Source: an uncultured Bacteroidota bacterium (lineage in GTDB: Bacteria; Bacteroidota; Bacteroidia; Bacteroidales; SZUA-534). From it: 64,000 nucleotides of DNA. Under the pieces are notes generated by a model. The model saw only the letters and a list, made by a program, of their open reading frames with translations, ran no database searches and was not told the origin of the DNA. The DNA is taken from the NCBI GenBank assembly GCA_946186925.1, contig CAMHPA010000004.1:1-64000 (forward strand). The letters run 5' to 3'. Positions within the stretch are counted from its first letter, which is position 1, and each line of letters starts with the position of its first letter. Of this stretch, positions 29,576-40,181 are shown piece by piece. Both the position numbers and the translations under genes were made by a program.

Positions 29576-30868
29576 TTACTTAGCAATCAGCAGCGAGTAG
29601 TCTTTTTTGCCTTTCTGCGCAAGCAGATATTTGCCGTTGAGCAGGAACGAGTCGTTCACAACCAGATTGGGGTCGGTAATCTTCTCTTTGTCGATGGAAA
29701 CGCCGCCGCCCTGAATGTTGCGCCGCAGGTCGCCCTTCGACGGGAAGACAGGCGCTTTGTCGGTCAGCAGGTCGAGAACGCCAATGCCGCCGGCAAGCTC
29801 AGCCTTGCTGATTTCGTATGTCGGCACACCGGCAAACACCTCAAGGAAGGTGCGCTCGTCGAGTTTCAGCAGGTTGTCTTTGGTCGATTTTCCGAACAGA
29901 ATGCCCGAAGCCTCAACGGCCATATTGTAGTCGGCCTCCGAGTGAACCATAATGGTAACTTCCTTAGCCAGACGCTTTTGCAGCGGACGAAGGCCCGGGT
30001 CTTTGGCTTGCTCGGCAACCAGCTCGTCAACTTCCTCTTTGGTGAGGGTGGTGAAAATCTTGATATATTTCTCGGCGTCGGCATCCGAAGTGTTAATCCA
30101 GAACTGGTAGAACTGGTACGGTGATGTGCGGGCTGGGTCGAGCCAGACATTGCCGCTCTCGGTCTTGCCGAATTTGCCGCCGTCGGCCTTGGTCACAAGC
30201 GGGCAGGTGAGGGCGAAGCACTCGTTGCCGTTGGTGCGGCGGATGAGCTCCGTGCCGGTGGTGATGTTGCCCCATTGGTCGGCGCCGCCAAGCTGCAGCT
30301 TGCAGTTTTTGTGCTCGTTCAGATAGAGGAAGTCGTAGCCCTGAAGCAGCTGGTAGGTGAACTCGGTGAACGACAGACCGTCGCGGGCCTCGCCGTTCAG
30401 GCGCTTCTGCACCGAGTCTTTGGCCATCATATAGTTGACGGTGATGTGCTTGCCCACCTCGCGGGCAAAATCGAGGAAGGTGAAATCCTTCATCCAGTCG
30501 TAGTTGTTCACCAGCTCGGCGCGGTTGGGCGCATCGCTGTCAAAATCGAGGAATTTCGACAGCTGCTTTTTGATGCAGGCCACGTTGTGGCGCAGAGTCT
30601 CCTCGTCGAGCAGGTTGCGCTCCTGGCTCTTGCCCGATGGGTCGCCAATCATACCGGTTGCGCCGCCAATCAGGGCCAGCGGCTTGTGACCGCAGCGTTG
30701 GAAGTGGCGCAGCATCATCACGCCGCAAAGGTGGCCAATGTGCAGAGAGTCGGCCGTCGGGTCGATTCCTAAATATGCTGTAACTTGTTCTTTTGCAAGT
30801 AGTTCTTCGGTTCCGGGCATCATCTGGTGAATCATCCCTCTCCAAGTCAATTCTTCTATGAAATTCAT
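29576..30868 (-). CDS. tyrS: Tyrosine--tRNA ligase
   Basis: [34 protein letters not shown]-terminal S4-like domain. Confidence 0.97.
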   Translation of the reverse strand: MNFIEELTWRGMIHQMMPGTEELLAKEQVTAYLGIDPTADSLHIGHLCGVMMLRHFQRCGHKPLALIGGATGMIGDPSGKSQERNLLDEETLRHNVACIKKQLSKFLDFDSDAPNRAELVNNYDWMKDFTFLDFAREVGKHITVNYMMAKDSVQKRLNGEARDGLSFTEFTYQLLQGYDFLYLNEHKNCKLQLGGADQWGNITTGTELIRRTNGNECFALTCPLVTKADGGKFGKTESGNVWLDPARTSPYQFYQFWINTSDADAEKYIKIFTTLTKEEVDELVAEQAKDPGLRPLQKRLAKEVTIMVHSEADYNMAVEASGILFGKSTKDNLLKLDERTFLEVFAGVPTYEISKAELAGGIGVLDLLTDKAPVFPSKGDLRRNIQGGGVSIDKEKITDPNLVVNDSFLLNGKYLLAQKGKKDYSLLIAK

Positions 30869-30905
30869 CGAATGAAACGTTTTTATATTATTAAATACTA
30901 ATTAT

Positions 30906-31463
30906 CTACAAGCTTTTGGCGTTGTCGGGCAGAATGTCGCCGATTCCCGACGGAACGGTCGGAATATGGTCGCCAAGGTTGAAATTAAGCTGCTCAAACA
31001 CAAACGGCGCAATGGGCGCAATCTTATCGAACAGAACGCTTTCCTCTTTCATCTCGTCGCTGAAAATCGACGATGCCGGGCCAAACGAGTTCAACGCCGA
31101 CACAATCGCACTGATTATGAACGCACTGCGCAAAACGCTGAAAACCACGCCCAAAACCTTGTCGGCCCACCCGAGCGCAATGGCTTTGACAAGCGTGCTG
31201 ACCGATTTGCCGAGCAGATGAACGCCCACCACAACAATCAGAAACGTGATGACAAACGACGCTACCGTGACATACTGCTCGTCGAAGTTGAAGTGTGCTT
31301 GCAGGAATCCGCCTGTGATATACGAGAACTTCATTGTGAGCCACGCGCCAAGCAGAATGGCCACAAGTGAGGTGAGCATTGTTATCAGGCCTTTGAAAAA
31401 TCCCGTAACGGCGGCAATGCCGAGCAGAACCAGAACCACTATGTCGAAAATGTTGGCAGGCAT
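30906..31463 (-). CDS. CvpA family membrane protein
   Basis: FDIVVLVLLGIAAVTGFFKGLITMLTSLVAILLGAWL. Confidence 0.88.
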   Translation of the reverse strand: MPANIFDIVVLVLLGIAAVTGFFKGLITMLTSLVAILLGAWLTMKFSYITGGFLQAHFNFDEQYVTVASFVITFLIVVVGVHLLGKSVSTLVKAIALGWADKVLGVVFSVLRSAFIISAIVSALNSFGPASSIFSDEMKEESVLFDKIAPIAPFVFEQLNFNLGDHIPTVPSGIGDILPDNAKSL

Positions 31464-31472
31464 TGTTCAGCG

Positions 31473-32525
31473 TTATCTCGATTTTCTTTTATTGTATTTC
31501 TCGTCGGGGCAGAAAATCCACACATCGTCTTGAAAACTAGTTGAGAAATTGCCGTTTTGCCCACAGAGTAGAAAGCCGTAGTTGCCCGCAGTAAAGCAAG
31601 AGGCTGAGTAGCGGTTCGGGCCTTCAAAGTCGCCGATTGGTTGCCATTTGCCTTTGCCATTGTCGATGTCGGGAGTATAGAGCCAAGTGTCGCGCAGCAC
31701 CTCACCAGTGAATTTGACCCCGCAGGTTATGTAGCCTTCGTTGCCGATGCTGAATGCTGAGGCACTGTAGCGGTATAGGATGTCAACGTTGTAGTCATCG
31801 ACTATGTTGTTGCTGATGATGCTGAATTCGCCGGTAGCAGCGTTGTAGCATTCAAACGATGGCACGCGGTAGTTGTTGCTGCGTCCGCCAATGATGAAGG
31901 CTCTGTCGCCGATGATAAATACGCTGGCGCATTGGCGTTTGGCAGCGCCAGGAGTTTCAATCTTACTCCAACGTGAGCCAGCCGCTTTTGAGGGGTCGAA
32001 CTGATAGAAGTCTGACGAAGTGCCGCGAGTTTCAGTCATTCCGGTGCCGGCAAATCCGAGCTCACCAATGGCAAACCCGAGTCCCTCGTAGAATCCGCCC
32101 ATGGGGAAGGTGTCGGCCACTAGGTTCGTCCATTGCGAGCCGGCTTCCTTTGTTGGGTCGAACTCAAACATATCACTGTAGCATTCGCCGTCGATGCCGA
32201 TACCGCCACAGTAGTATCCTTTGCCATTGATGCTGAATGCTACGCCGGCACGTCTCGGGGCGCCGGGCAGGGTGTCGCACTCATGCCATGAATAGTCTTT
32301 TACATCGAACTCCCAGGTGGAATTGAAATATTTTGGCACAAGATAGAATCCGTAGCCGCCCACCAGATAGGCTTTGTTGCCGATTGTGAATGATGCGGCG
32401 GCGCCGCGACCTTTGGCGTTCAATGTCGAAATTGAGCGCCAGTTGCCGTAATAGTCCTCGTCGCAACCGCACAAGACGGCTGTAAGCAAGGCTATCGGAA
32501 TCAATTTGTGCATCAGTTTGTTCAT
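31473..32525 (-). CDS. Kelch-repeat lipoprotein
   Basis: Lipobox LLTAVLCGC; repeated AxSFxIGNKAYLVGG / FIIGDRAFIIGG / FTAGNYGFLLCG units. Confidence 0.85.
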   Translation of the reverse strand: MNKLMHKLIPIALLTAVLCGCDEDYYGNWRSISTLNAKGRGAAASFTIGNKAYLVGGYGFYLVPKYFNSTWEFDVKDYSWHECDTLPGAPRRAGVAFSINGKGYYCGGIGIDGECYSDMFEFDPTKEAGSQWTNLVADTFPMGGFYEGLGFAIGELGFAGTGMTETRGTSSDFYQFDPSKAAGSRWSKIETPGAAKRQCASVFIIGDRAFIIGGRSNNYRVPSFECYNAATGEFSIISNNIVDDYNVDILYRYSASAFSIGNEGYITCGVKFTGEVLRDTWLYTPDIDNGKGKWQPIGDFEGPNRYSASCFTAGNYGFLLCGQNGNFSTSFQDDVWIFCPDEKYNKRKSR

Positions 32526-32557
32526 TGTTACAGGTGCGTTTTTGTGTTTAAACGTAA

Positions 32558-32582
32558 AAAAGGGAAACCATAGATTTCCCTT
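32558..32582 (-). terminator. Terminator between the two kelch genes
   Basis: Minus strand aagggaaa-tctatgg-tttccctttttt. Confidence 0.7.
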
Positions 32583-32605
32583 TCAATGCCTTAGATTATG
32601 GGATT

Positions 32606-33760
32606 TTAACGGTCAGGTCTTTTTTCGTAATCCTCATCTGGATGGAACTCCCATAGGTCATCGTAGAACTGGTCTTGACTTGATGGATTGGCATTTACAA
32701 TTGTGCCTGTTCCCACGTAACCCACGCCATCGATGGCAAAGCCAAGGCAGGCGAAGCGGGGAGAACCTTCGAATGAGCAAACCTCGGTCCATTCGCCCAT
32801 ATTGTCGCGGCCCACATATGGAATGTACTCCCACACGTCAGATTTTGATGAGCCTACAGATCCGCAGCATAAGTATCCGCGGCCGTTGATTGAGAAGGCT
32901 GCCGCCTGCTGGCGATAGACTTTTACGAACCGGCTGCTGCGGTAGTCCTCAACAAAATTCTGTGTGATCTTCTGCCAGCGGAACTCACCTTCGTCAATGC
33001 TTGGATCGAAACGCTCAAGATCGTACACATACTTGCCGTTGCTTATGCCTCCCACAATATATGCGCGGTCATCGATGACAAACACACTGCCATAGCAGCG
33101 TTTTGCGGGGTTGATGTGCTCAACAATCTGCCATTTTTTGCCTTTGGCGGCGTTGGGGTTATATGAATAATAGGTATTGGCATAACCTTGGTTTTTTGTC
33201 TGGCCCGCACCGATGTAACCAACGCCGTTGATGGTGAATCCCACCATGCCCCAGATCGGCTCTTCGCCAGGCAGAGAGTCTGTCACAGTCCAAACTCCGG
33301 GAAGTTTTTTGTAGCCTGTGGTGTCGCCTTCGACTGACAGTACAGGAACTGTTGTTGAGTCTTCCGGTGAAAATTCATAAAAGTCTTTGAACACCTCGCT
33401 TTTGTATCCGATGCCTGTTCCGTAATAGCCTTTTGTCTTGCCGTCGGCGCCGATAGCTGCAAAAGCGACACCATAGTTGCGCCCTTTTTCGGCAGGAACG
33501 GGAGCGTATTGTTTCCAAGAATTATGTTTAGGATCGAATTGCCATGTGTCGAGGAAGAATGACTCTCTTTTTATATAGCCGCGCCCGCCCACAATGTAGG
33601 CCATGTTGTCAATGACAAAGCAGCTAGCGCCACCACGGCCGTTTGAGTTCATCTGCGTCGGGCCCTTCCAGTTGCCGACTAAATTATTTTCATACTCGCA
33701 GTTGTAGAATGTGAAAGTCACGCAAAGCGCGAGAATCATTGAACTGATAGTTTTTTTCAT
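32606..33760 (-). CDS. Kelch-repeat lipoprotein, paralog of the adjacent gene
   Basis: Same architecture: ASCFVIDNMAYIVGG, VFVIDDRAYIVGG, AFSINGRGYLCCG repeats. Confidence 0.85.
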   Translation of the reverse strand: MKKTISSMILALCVTFTFYNCEYENNLVGNWKGPTQMNSNGRGGASCFVIDNMAYIVGGRGYIKRESFFLDTWQFDPKHNSWKQYAPVPAEKGRNYGVAFAAIGADGKTKGYYGTGIGYKSEVFKDFYEFSPEDSTTVPVLSVEGDTTGYKKLPGVWTVTDSLPGEEPIWGMVGFTINGVGYIGAGQTKNQGYANTYYSYNPNAAKGKKWQIVEHINPAKRCYGSVFVIDDRAYIVGGISNGKYVYDLERFDPSIDEGEFRWQKITQNFVEDYRSSRFVKVYRQQAAAFSINGRGYLCCGSVGSSKSDVWEYIPYVGRDNMGEWTEVCSFEGSPRFACLGFAIDGVGYVGTGTIVNANPSSQDQFYDDLWEFHPDEDYEKRPDR

Positions 33761-33905
33761 ATATGTGTCTTTTTAAATTTCAATAAAATACGTGTTCGAA
33801 AAGCCCCAATAAAGAGCGTGCGAATATAGTAATTTATTGTTTCGGGGGAGATTTTTTTTAAAGAGCCGGTTTTTGGGCTGTTGGTGTTATGAGCAATGGG
33901 GTGAA

Positions 33906-36900
33906 TCACAGTCCTTTCATGCTTGCCGGTTCAGTTGATTCTCCGACAGTGTTGTAGTTGGTGGAAGTGGAAGTCCGTTTGCGGCGAAACCATCGGCGCC
34001 AGAGCTCGCCAAAATCGTTGAAATCTTCGGTGTAGAACACACCCAGGCCGCGTGTGTATGGCGCGTCATCATAAATCAGGTCCTCGTTTACTTTCTGGAA
34101 CGCTTTAAGCCGCACGTTGCCCTTCTTGTTCAGTTTCAGCTCGACAGAGAAGTCGGTGGTGTACTGTGTGCTGTTTTCCGCCGAGTTGTCCTGGTTATTG
34201 TTGACGTCGAAGTTGCTGCTTACGGTTATGCGGTCGTTCCATAGCGATGTTGAGAGAGCCAGCTCGTATTCTTCTGAGCTGATTTCGGTCTCGGGGCGGT
34301 AGGCCACGCCGAGGTCGAAGTTTGTACTCAATTGGCTTATCCACTTGCTAAGCTGGTTCGACAGCAGCTCACTGGCGGTGCTGGCGCCCACCGTGGCTAC
34401 CGATGTGCCGGTCGAATTATCGGATACGCTTGTTAGTGGATAGAACTTGTTGAACAACAGCAAATTGATCACTTGTTGGTTAAGATCGTCCTCGGGCAGG
34501 CTGTTCAACTGTTCAATCTCCTCAATCCTTGTGATGGTTGATGGCACATCGATAGAGAACCCGATGTTTGGCGAAACCAGTTTGTTGGTCATCAGCAGGT
34601 GGCAGTTCACAGGCACGCGCTTCTCGCGGTCTTCTTCGTTGAGGGTTAGCGAGTAAACAGGCACTTTGCGCAGTTTGTAGGCCGCGTCGATGTTTACGGT
34701 GGCGCCGAGCGGCTCGCCGGTCCATGTCAGGTAGCTGCCGCTCTGGAGGTCGAGTTTCTTGCTGATGACATTCTGCAATGTGAAGGTGAAGTTACCGTTG
34801 TTTATGAGATAGGTGCCGTAGATTGAGAATTTGTTTTCGAGCAGGCGGATGCTTAGGTCGGCCGAGCCGTGCGAGCGTAGGGCGTCGCCGATGGTTGGGT
34901 CAAACACAATCTGCACCTCAGCGTCGGGTGTCACCTTCAGGTCGAGGTTGAGGTTCACCATTGAGCGAGGGGCCTCAACAGCGTGCTGCTCACGTCGCGA
35001 TTTTTTCATTTCGTTGATGTTCTTCACGTTCTTCGTCGATACGAAGGTAATGAAGTCGTTCTCCGTCAGGTCGTTGCGGCCCTCCATCGTTATGTAGAAC
35101 ATACTTTTTGGCATTGTTGTGGCGCTGATGTCAATTTCGACTGTCTTGCGGTTCGAGCCGCTGATGTTGATGATGCCGCTGGCGTAGGTCTTGCCATACC
35201 ACAAAGGTGAGTCGGATGATCGTGTGTTGAGGCCGATGACGTTGTCGGCATTTATTCTCAGGTCGATGAAAAACTCTTTGAAATTGCGGTGCCATACTTG
35301 GCCGTCGAGCTGTGCGGTACCTGATTCGGTGTCGTGGCCTAAAATATTTTTAAATAGTATTTTGTTATTGTCGAACTCAAGCGTGTCGGTGACAATGTAG
35401 GTGGCTTTTGTGGGTCTGACAGTGAGGTGCGCGTCTTCAAGCCCCAGCTTTCCGTACCAGCGAGGTGCATTGAGGCGTCCCTCAAGGTGCATCTTGCCGC
35501 CGAAAGTTCCGGTCAGTTCGGAGAACACGCCCGACAGGAACAGCTTCAGAAACTGCAGATCCTGATGAGAGGCTTCAGCATCGAGGTTCATCTCAAACGC
35601 TGACGGATCAATGTATCCGCCGAATGTTGTGAGCGAATGGCCGCCTTTGTCAGATAAAGCGCCGCCCACCATCAGCCGCCGTTCTTCGATGTTCCAAGCG
35701 GTGTTGGCGCTGATATTGCCAAACCGCCGGCCATCGATGGCGAAATCGTTGATGGTCAGGTTGCCGTTGAGGCGTTCACGAAGGTCGTTGAGCACCGACT
35801 GGCACGATAGGATGCCCGAGAACTTTGTGCCAAGGCCGAAAACATCCGACACAAAATCGAGACGCACATTATTTATATCAATAGAGAGGCTGTCGTTGGG
35901 ATTGTCAGACAGAACGCCGTCGGCAAAGACGCGGAAGTTGCCGTTGTCGATGTCGAAATGGCTGATGGCCACGGCCGTGTCGCACAGTGCTATTGAAGCT
36001 GGCTGTATGGTTGCGGTGGTGTCGAGTATGGTGATCCACGACGGCAGAATGTCGACGCTCAACTTTTCGTCCGGCGATCCGAAACGCATAGCCACCGTCA
36101 CGTCGCCGCTGTTGTTGTCGTGCTTTAGCAGGTTGTCCCACTTGATGTTCAGATTCGAAAGACTGTTTTTGAGCGAGCCGGTGGCGCGGATGTTCTTCAT
36201 CGATTCGTAGTCGGCGAAATAGAGCACATCTGATGTGAGCACGGCCGCCATGCTGTCGCCGTCATTGTGCATCTCAAATTCCACATTTGATAGATCCAAG
36301 CTTTTCGCCATAATGCTTTCCGATTCCAGTCTCAGACGGAATGTCGCCGTACTGTCGTCGAATTCCGCCCTCAAGTTAGTGCCGGACGCAATGGTTAGCC
36401 ACGGCACAAACATGGTTGTGATTGGGTAAGGATAATCAACCACCATGTCGACACCGATGCGGTTGTATTGTTCCGATGGTTCCGATGGACTGGCGCTGAC
36501 AAAACTTTTGGCAAAACATCGAATACTTTGCGGAATCTTTGACAAATGGTAGTCGCCGGCAGCAGTGGCCGATACGAATTCCGATGTGAGAGTCACCACT
36601 TTGCCTGTGTCAGCGTTGGTGGCGGCAATCAGGACAGTATCGGTGGCCAGATATGTCGAGTCGCGGAAATAGTAGAGATCGGTTATCTCTATGGTTCCGT
36701 CGGCCTGGTCAACACCTGGTCCGCTGAAATTGGCGTTCATGTTGAACGATATATTTGCCAGCGAGTCGTCAACCAGCCCCAGCGCCGACAGATTGGCGTA
36801 GTAGACGCACGATTTGAAGTTGTAGCTTTGGCTGTCGCTGATGTTCACCAGACCATCGAAATCGAAGCGCAGATTGGAGTCGAAGGAGCTGATGCTGCCG

Positions 36901-38360
36901 CTGAACATACGGTTTGCAAAGCGGCCGTTGATGGCCACCGAATCGATGCTGACATTGGCATATCTTATGCTGTTCACCATTCCGTTCACGTTGATGTTGG
37001 TGTTGGCGGCAGTGCCTACGACGCCGTTCACAGTCAGGTCGGTGCGCAGCGATGCGCGTTTGCCAATATAGCTGTTGAGTGCCACTGGCGTCGATGCAAT
37101 ATGGCCGCTCACGTTGAACGCGTCAGCCGATTCTCTGTCGATCTCAACCGACACGTTAAGATTGCCGATACCGGTGTTCAGACAGCCATTGGCCACAATA
37201 TTGTTCAAGGTCCCTTCGCCCTGTCCAGTGAAATCGATGCCGCCTAACGGCCCGATGCTACCTGACAGCATTGTGGTGTCGATGTGCGCATAGGCGTTGA
37301 GCAGGCTTGTCAGCTCGCGGCTTGATGTGTGTAACTTATTTACATTCAGCTTATATGAAAGACTATCTAGGTTGCTGATGTTCCTGACAGTGAATTCGGC
37401 ATTGAAAAGTGAGCTGTCGCCGAAAGCCACTTGCATCTGTCGGCAGCGAAGGCGGTTGTTGGTCCCACCAAATTGACCATTTAGTGTGATACACTGATTG
37501 TTGCCCTCAAATTGCGGCACAATTTGTGCAAAGTCGGCTGGGCATAGGCGCAGACTCTCAATTGCGGCGGTGTATTTCTTTGTCGCAGTGTTCAGTGAGG
37601 CTTTGCTTATGCTGGCACTAGAGCTGCGGCCACTGAAATTCAACTGACTCACACTTATGTGGTCGCCAGCCATCGCGAAATCTAAACGCAAATTCTCAAT
37701 CATCGGTGTCCCGTTATGTGCGGCGGTCAGGGTTTCGAGTTTCATGTCAATGGTATCACCGTTCAGATTGAAATTGCTGATGTCGACATTCAGATTGTCG
37801 ATGTGGTGATTTGCGAGACTATCGGCGTATGTGAGCCTCGACTGAACCATTGTCAACTCATTAATATTAATTTGCCAATGGGAGGGTATGGAATCGGAAA
37901 GGCCGGCGGTGTCGGGCTTGTTGAATGATTCGAGCAGGAAGTTGAAGTTGAACACGCTGTCGGTGCGGACAATGTTGGCCTGTACGCCGCGAATGTATGC
38001 CCGCTGAATGCCTATCTGCCGCTCGTTGGCACTTATTGAGCGCAGGTAGCCCGACAGTTGCGGCACATAGAGCAGCGTGTCGCCGTTGGGGCAGCGAATC
38101 AGCACATCCTGCAGGGTGAGCCCCTGGCGGATATAGTAGCGCGCCTTCTTCACCGACACATCGGCGCCGAGCGTGCGGCTCAGAACGGCGGTAATCTGAT
38201 TGGCAAGCATGGTTTGAATGAGCGGCGAGCGCAGAGCCGACCACACAAGCACCACCATCCCGACGATTATCAGGACAAAAACAGACAATATTTTAACGGC
38301 TTTTTTAATACCTTTGCACCTTAAATTAAAAGTGCCCAAAAATATCGTTTTTGAGCACAA
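33906..38360 (-). CDS. tamB: TamB-like translocation/assembly module protein (DUF490)
   Basis: 1484 aa, N-terminal TM anchor, beta-rich body, C-terminal region typical of TamB; divergent from tsaD. Start codon uncertain (TTG or later). Confidence 0.88.
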   Translation of the reverse strand: MCSKTIFLGTFNLRCKGIKKAVKILSVFVLIIVGMVVLVWSALRSPLIQTMLANQITAVLSRTLGADVSVKKARYYIRQGLTLQDVLIRCPNGDTLLYVPQLSGYLRSISANERQIGIQRAYIRGVQANIVRTDSVFNFNFLLESFNKPDTAGLSDSIPSHWQININELTMVQSRLTYADSLANHHIDNLNVDISNFNLNGDTIDMKLETLTAAHNGTPMIENLRLDFAMAGDHISVSQLNFSGRSSSASISKASLNTATKKYTAAIESLRLCPADFAQIVPQFEGNNQCITLNGQFGGTNNRLRCRQMQVAFGDSSLFNAEFTVRNISNLDSLSYKLNVNKLHTSSRELTSLLNAYAHIDTTMLSGSIGPLGGIDFTGQGEGTLNNIVANGCLNTGIGNLNVSVEIDRESADAFNVSGHIASTPVALNSYIGKRASLRTDLTVNGVVGTAANTNINVNGMVNSIRYANVSIDSVAINGRFANRMFSGSISSFDSNLRFDFDGLVNISDSQSYNFKSCVYYANLSALGLVDDSLANISFNMNANFSGPGVDQADGTIEITDLYYFRDSTYLATDTVLIAATNADTGKVVTLTSEFVSATAAGDYHLSKIPQSIRCFAKSFVSASPSEPSEQYNRIGVDMVVDYPYPITTMFVPWLTIASGTNLRAEFDDSTATFRLRLESESIMAKSLDLSNVEFEMHNDGDSMAAVLTSDVLYFADYESMKNIRATGSLKNSLSNLNIKWDNLLKHDNNSGDVTVAMRFGSPDEKLSVDILPSWITILDTTATIQPASIALCDTAVAISHFDIDNGNFRVFADGVLSDNPNDSLSIDINNVRLDFVSDVFGLGTKFSGILSCQSVLNDLRERLNGNLTINDFAIDGRRFGNISANTAWNIEERRLMVGGALSDKGGHSLTTFGGYIDPSAFEMNLDAEASHQDLQFLKLFLSGVFSELTGTFGGKMHLEGRLNAPRWYGKLGLEDAHLTVRPTKATYIVTDTLEFDNNKILFKNILGHDTESGTAQLDGQVWHRNFKEFFIDLRINADNVIGLNTRSSDSPLWYGKTYASGIINISGSNRKTVEIDISATTMPKSMFYITMEGRNDLTENDFITFVSTKNVKNINEMKKSRREQHAVEAPRSMVNLNLDLKVTPDAEVQIVFDPTIGDALRSHGSADLSIRLLENKFSIYGTYLINNGNFTFTLQNVISKKLDLQSGSYLTWTGEPLGATVNIDAAYKLRKVPVYSLTLNEEDREKRVPVNCHLLMTNKLVSPNIGFSIDVPSTITRIEEIEQLNSLPEDDLNQQVINLLLFNKFYPLTSVSDNSTGTSVATVGASTASELLSNQLSKWISQLSTNFDLGVAYRPETEISSEEYELALSTSLWNDRITVSSNFDVNNNQDNSAENSTQYTTDFSVELKLNKKGNVRLKAFQKVNEDLIYDDAPYTRGLGVFYTEDFNDFGELWRRWFRRKRTSTSTNYNTVGESTEPASMKGL

Positions 38361-38377
38361 AATGCAGCCATATTTTT

Positions 38378-39400
38378 ATGAGCGTTACAATTTTAGGCAT
38401 AGAATCATCGTGCGACGACACTTCGGCGGCCATCATCCGCGACGGTGTGATACTCTCGAATGTGATTTCGAGTCAGAAAGTGCACGAGCAGTACGGCGGC
38501 GTGGTGCCCGAATTGGCGTCGCGCGCGCATCAGCAGAACATCATCCCAACCATCGACGCGGCAATCAAAAACGCGGGCATCGGGCTCGACGAGATTTCGG
38601 CCGTGGCCTTCACCCGCGGACCTGGACTGCTGGGCTCGCTGCTGGTGGGCACGTCGTTTGCAAAGGGTTTTGCGCTTGCGCGACGGTTGCCGCTGATTGA
38701 GGTGAACCACCTGCAGGGCCACGTGCTGGCGCTATTTGTGAAGCAGAGCGCCGACGACAACAACCAACCCGAGTTCCCGTTCATCTGCCTGCTGGTGTCG
38801 GGCGGAAACTCGCAACTGGTGGTTGTGCGCAGCCCGCTTGATATGGAAGTGGTGGGCACCACCATCGACGACGCGGCTGGCGAGGCTTTCGACAAGTGCG
38901 GCAAGGTTATGGAACTGCCCTACCCGAGCGGCCCCATCATCGACAAACTGGCCAAAGAGGGCAACCCCAAGGCCATCAGTTTCGCCAAACCGAGCATCGA
39001 GGGCTACAACTACAGTTTCAGCGGCCTGAAAACGAGTTTCCTGTACCATATCCGCGACGCGGTGAAGACCAACCCGAACTACGTGAAGGAGAATCTGCCC
39101 GACCTGTGCGCGTCGCTGCAGAACACCATCATCGAGATTCTGCTGAACAAACTGAAGAAGTTGGTTAAGGCGACGGGCATCCGTCAGGTAGGCGTGGCAG
39201 GCGGCGTTTCGGCCAACTCGGGGCTGCGGCAGGCGCTGCTCGACTACGGCGAACGCGAGGGGCTGAAAATCTTCATCCCCAAAATATCGTTCACCACCGA
39301 CAACGCGGCAATGATTGCCATCACGGGATATTACAAGTATCAGGCAGGGCTGTTCACCACGCAGGACGTGGCACCGCTGGCACGTATGGATATTAGGTAG
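38378..39400 (+). CDS. tsaD: tRNA N6-adenosine threonylcarbamoyltransferase
   Basis: MSVTILGIESSCDDTSAAII; VNHLQGHVLALF; GGVSANSGLR; TDNAAMIA. Confidence 0.97.
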   Translation: MSVTILGIESSCDDTSAAIIRDGVILSNVISSQKVHEQYGGVVPELASRAHQQNIIPTIDAAIKNAGIGLDEISAVAFTRGPGLLGSLLVGTSFAKGFALARRLPLIEVNHLQGHVLALFVKQSADDNNQPEFPFICLLVSGGNSQLVVVRSPLDMEVVGTTIDDAAGEAFDKCGKVMELPYPSGPIIDKLAKEGNPKAISFAKPSIEGYNYSFSGLKTSFLYHIRDAVKTNPNYVKENLPDLCASLQNTIIEILLNKLKKLVKATGIRQVGVAGGVSANSGLRQALLDYGEREGLKIFIPKISFTTDNAAMIAITGYYKYQAGLFTTQDVAPLARMDIR

Positions 39401-39460
39401 GATTTGGATGTTGGGTGTTAGGTGTTGGTAGGGACGCACCGCGCACTAAAAAAGTTGGAA

Positions 39461-40075
39461 ATGACAGAAACGGAATTATATAGGGAACTTGGGACTTTGA
39501 CAAAGAGCAAGGACAAATGGGAGGATAACATTCCTTATGTAAAGTCGCTGCTGTCGTCGGAATCGCTGAAAATCAAGGCGAAAGCGCTGTGGCTTCTTGC
39601 CGAAATGGGGTTGAAATATCCTTCGGCGGTTGCTGACTGCGTTCCCCAAATTGCTGGTTTTCTCGGCAGTTCGGAGCCGCTTCTGCGTGAGCGTGCAATC
39701 AACGCGCTCGGGCGAATAGGCCGTGCGGATTTCGGCCTAATCGAACCGCACTGGAAAGATTTATTCCGCTTTGCGACTGACGCGGCGGCAAGTGTCAGGC
39801 TGAGTTTTATCTGGGCGTCGGAAAACATCGCCACAAACACGCCCGACATATTTGAAAACTATATGACGGTTTTTGCTGAACTTCTGCAAGATAGAGAGGA
39901 TAAGGTGCGTATGGAGGCGCCCGAGATTTTCCGTGTTCTGGGCAAGCGCCGACCCGAGTTTGTTCGGCCTTTTGTGAAGCAATTGCAAAAAATTTCGGAA
40001 ACCGACAGCAACCGCGTCGTCAGAATCCATAGTTTAGGAGCGATTAAGGCGACAACGGCAAATAGTAGGAGTTAG
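39461..40075 (+). CDS. HEAT-repeat-like protein
   Basis: Helical repeats, IKAKALWLLAEMG / LRERAINALGRIG / VRIHSLGAI. Confidence 0.7.
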   Translation: MTETELYRELGTLTKSKDKWEDNIPYVKSLLSSESLKIKAKALWLLAEMGLKYPSAVADCVPQIAGFLGSSEPLLRERAINALGRIGRADFGLIEPHWKDLFRFATDAAASVRLSFIWASENIATNTPDIFENYMTVFAELLQDREDKVRMEAPEIFRVLGKRRPEFVRPFVKQLQKISETDSNRVVRIHSLGAIKATTANSRS

Positions 40076-40181
40076 AAATTAGGAGTTAGTATTATTAATT
40101 ACGAATTACGAGACAAAAGGCAAATTGTAGCCGTAGTCAACAAAACAATTCACCGATTAAACAATTAAACAACAAATATTT

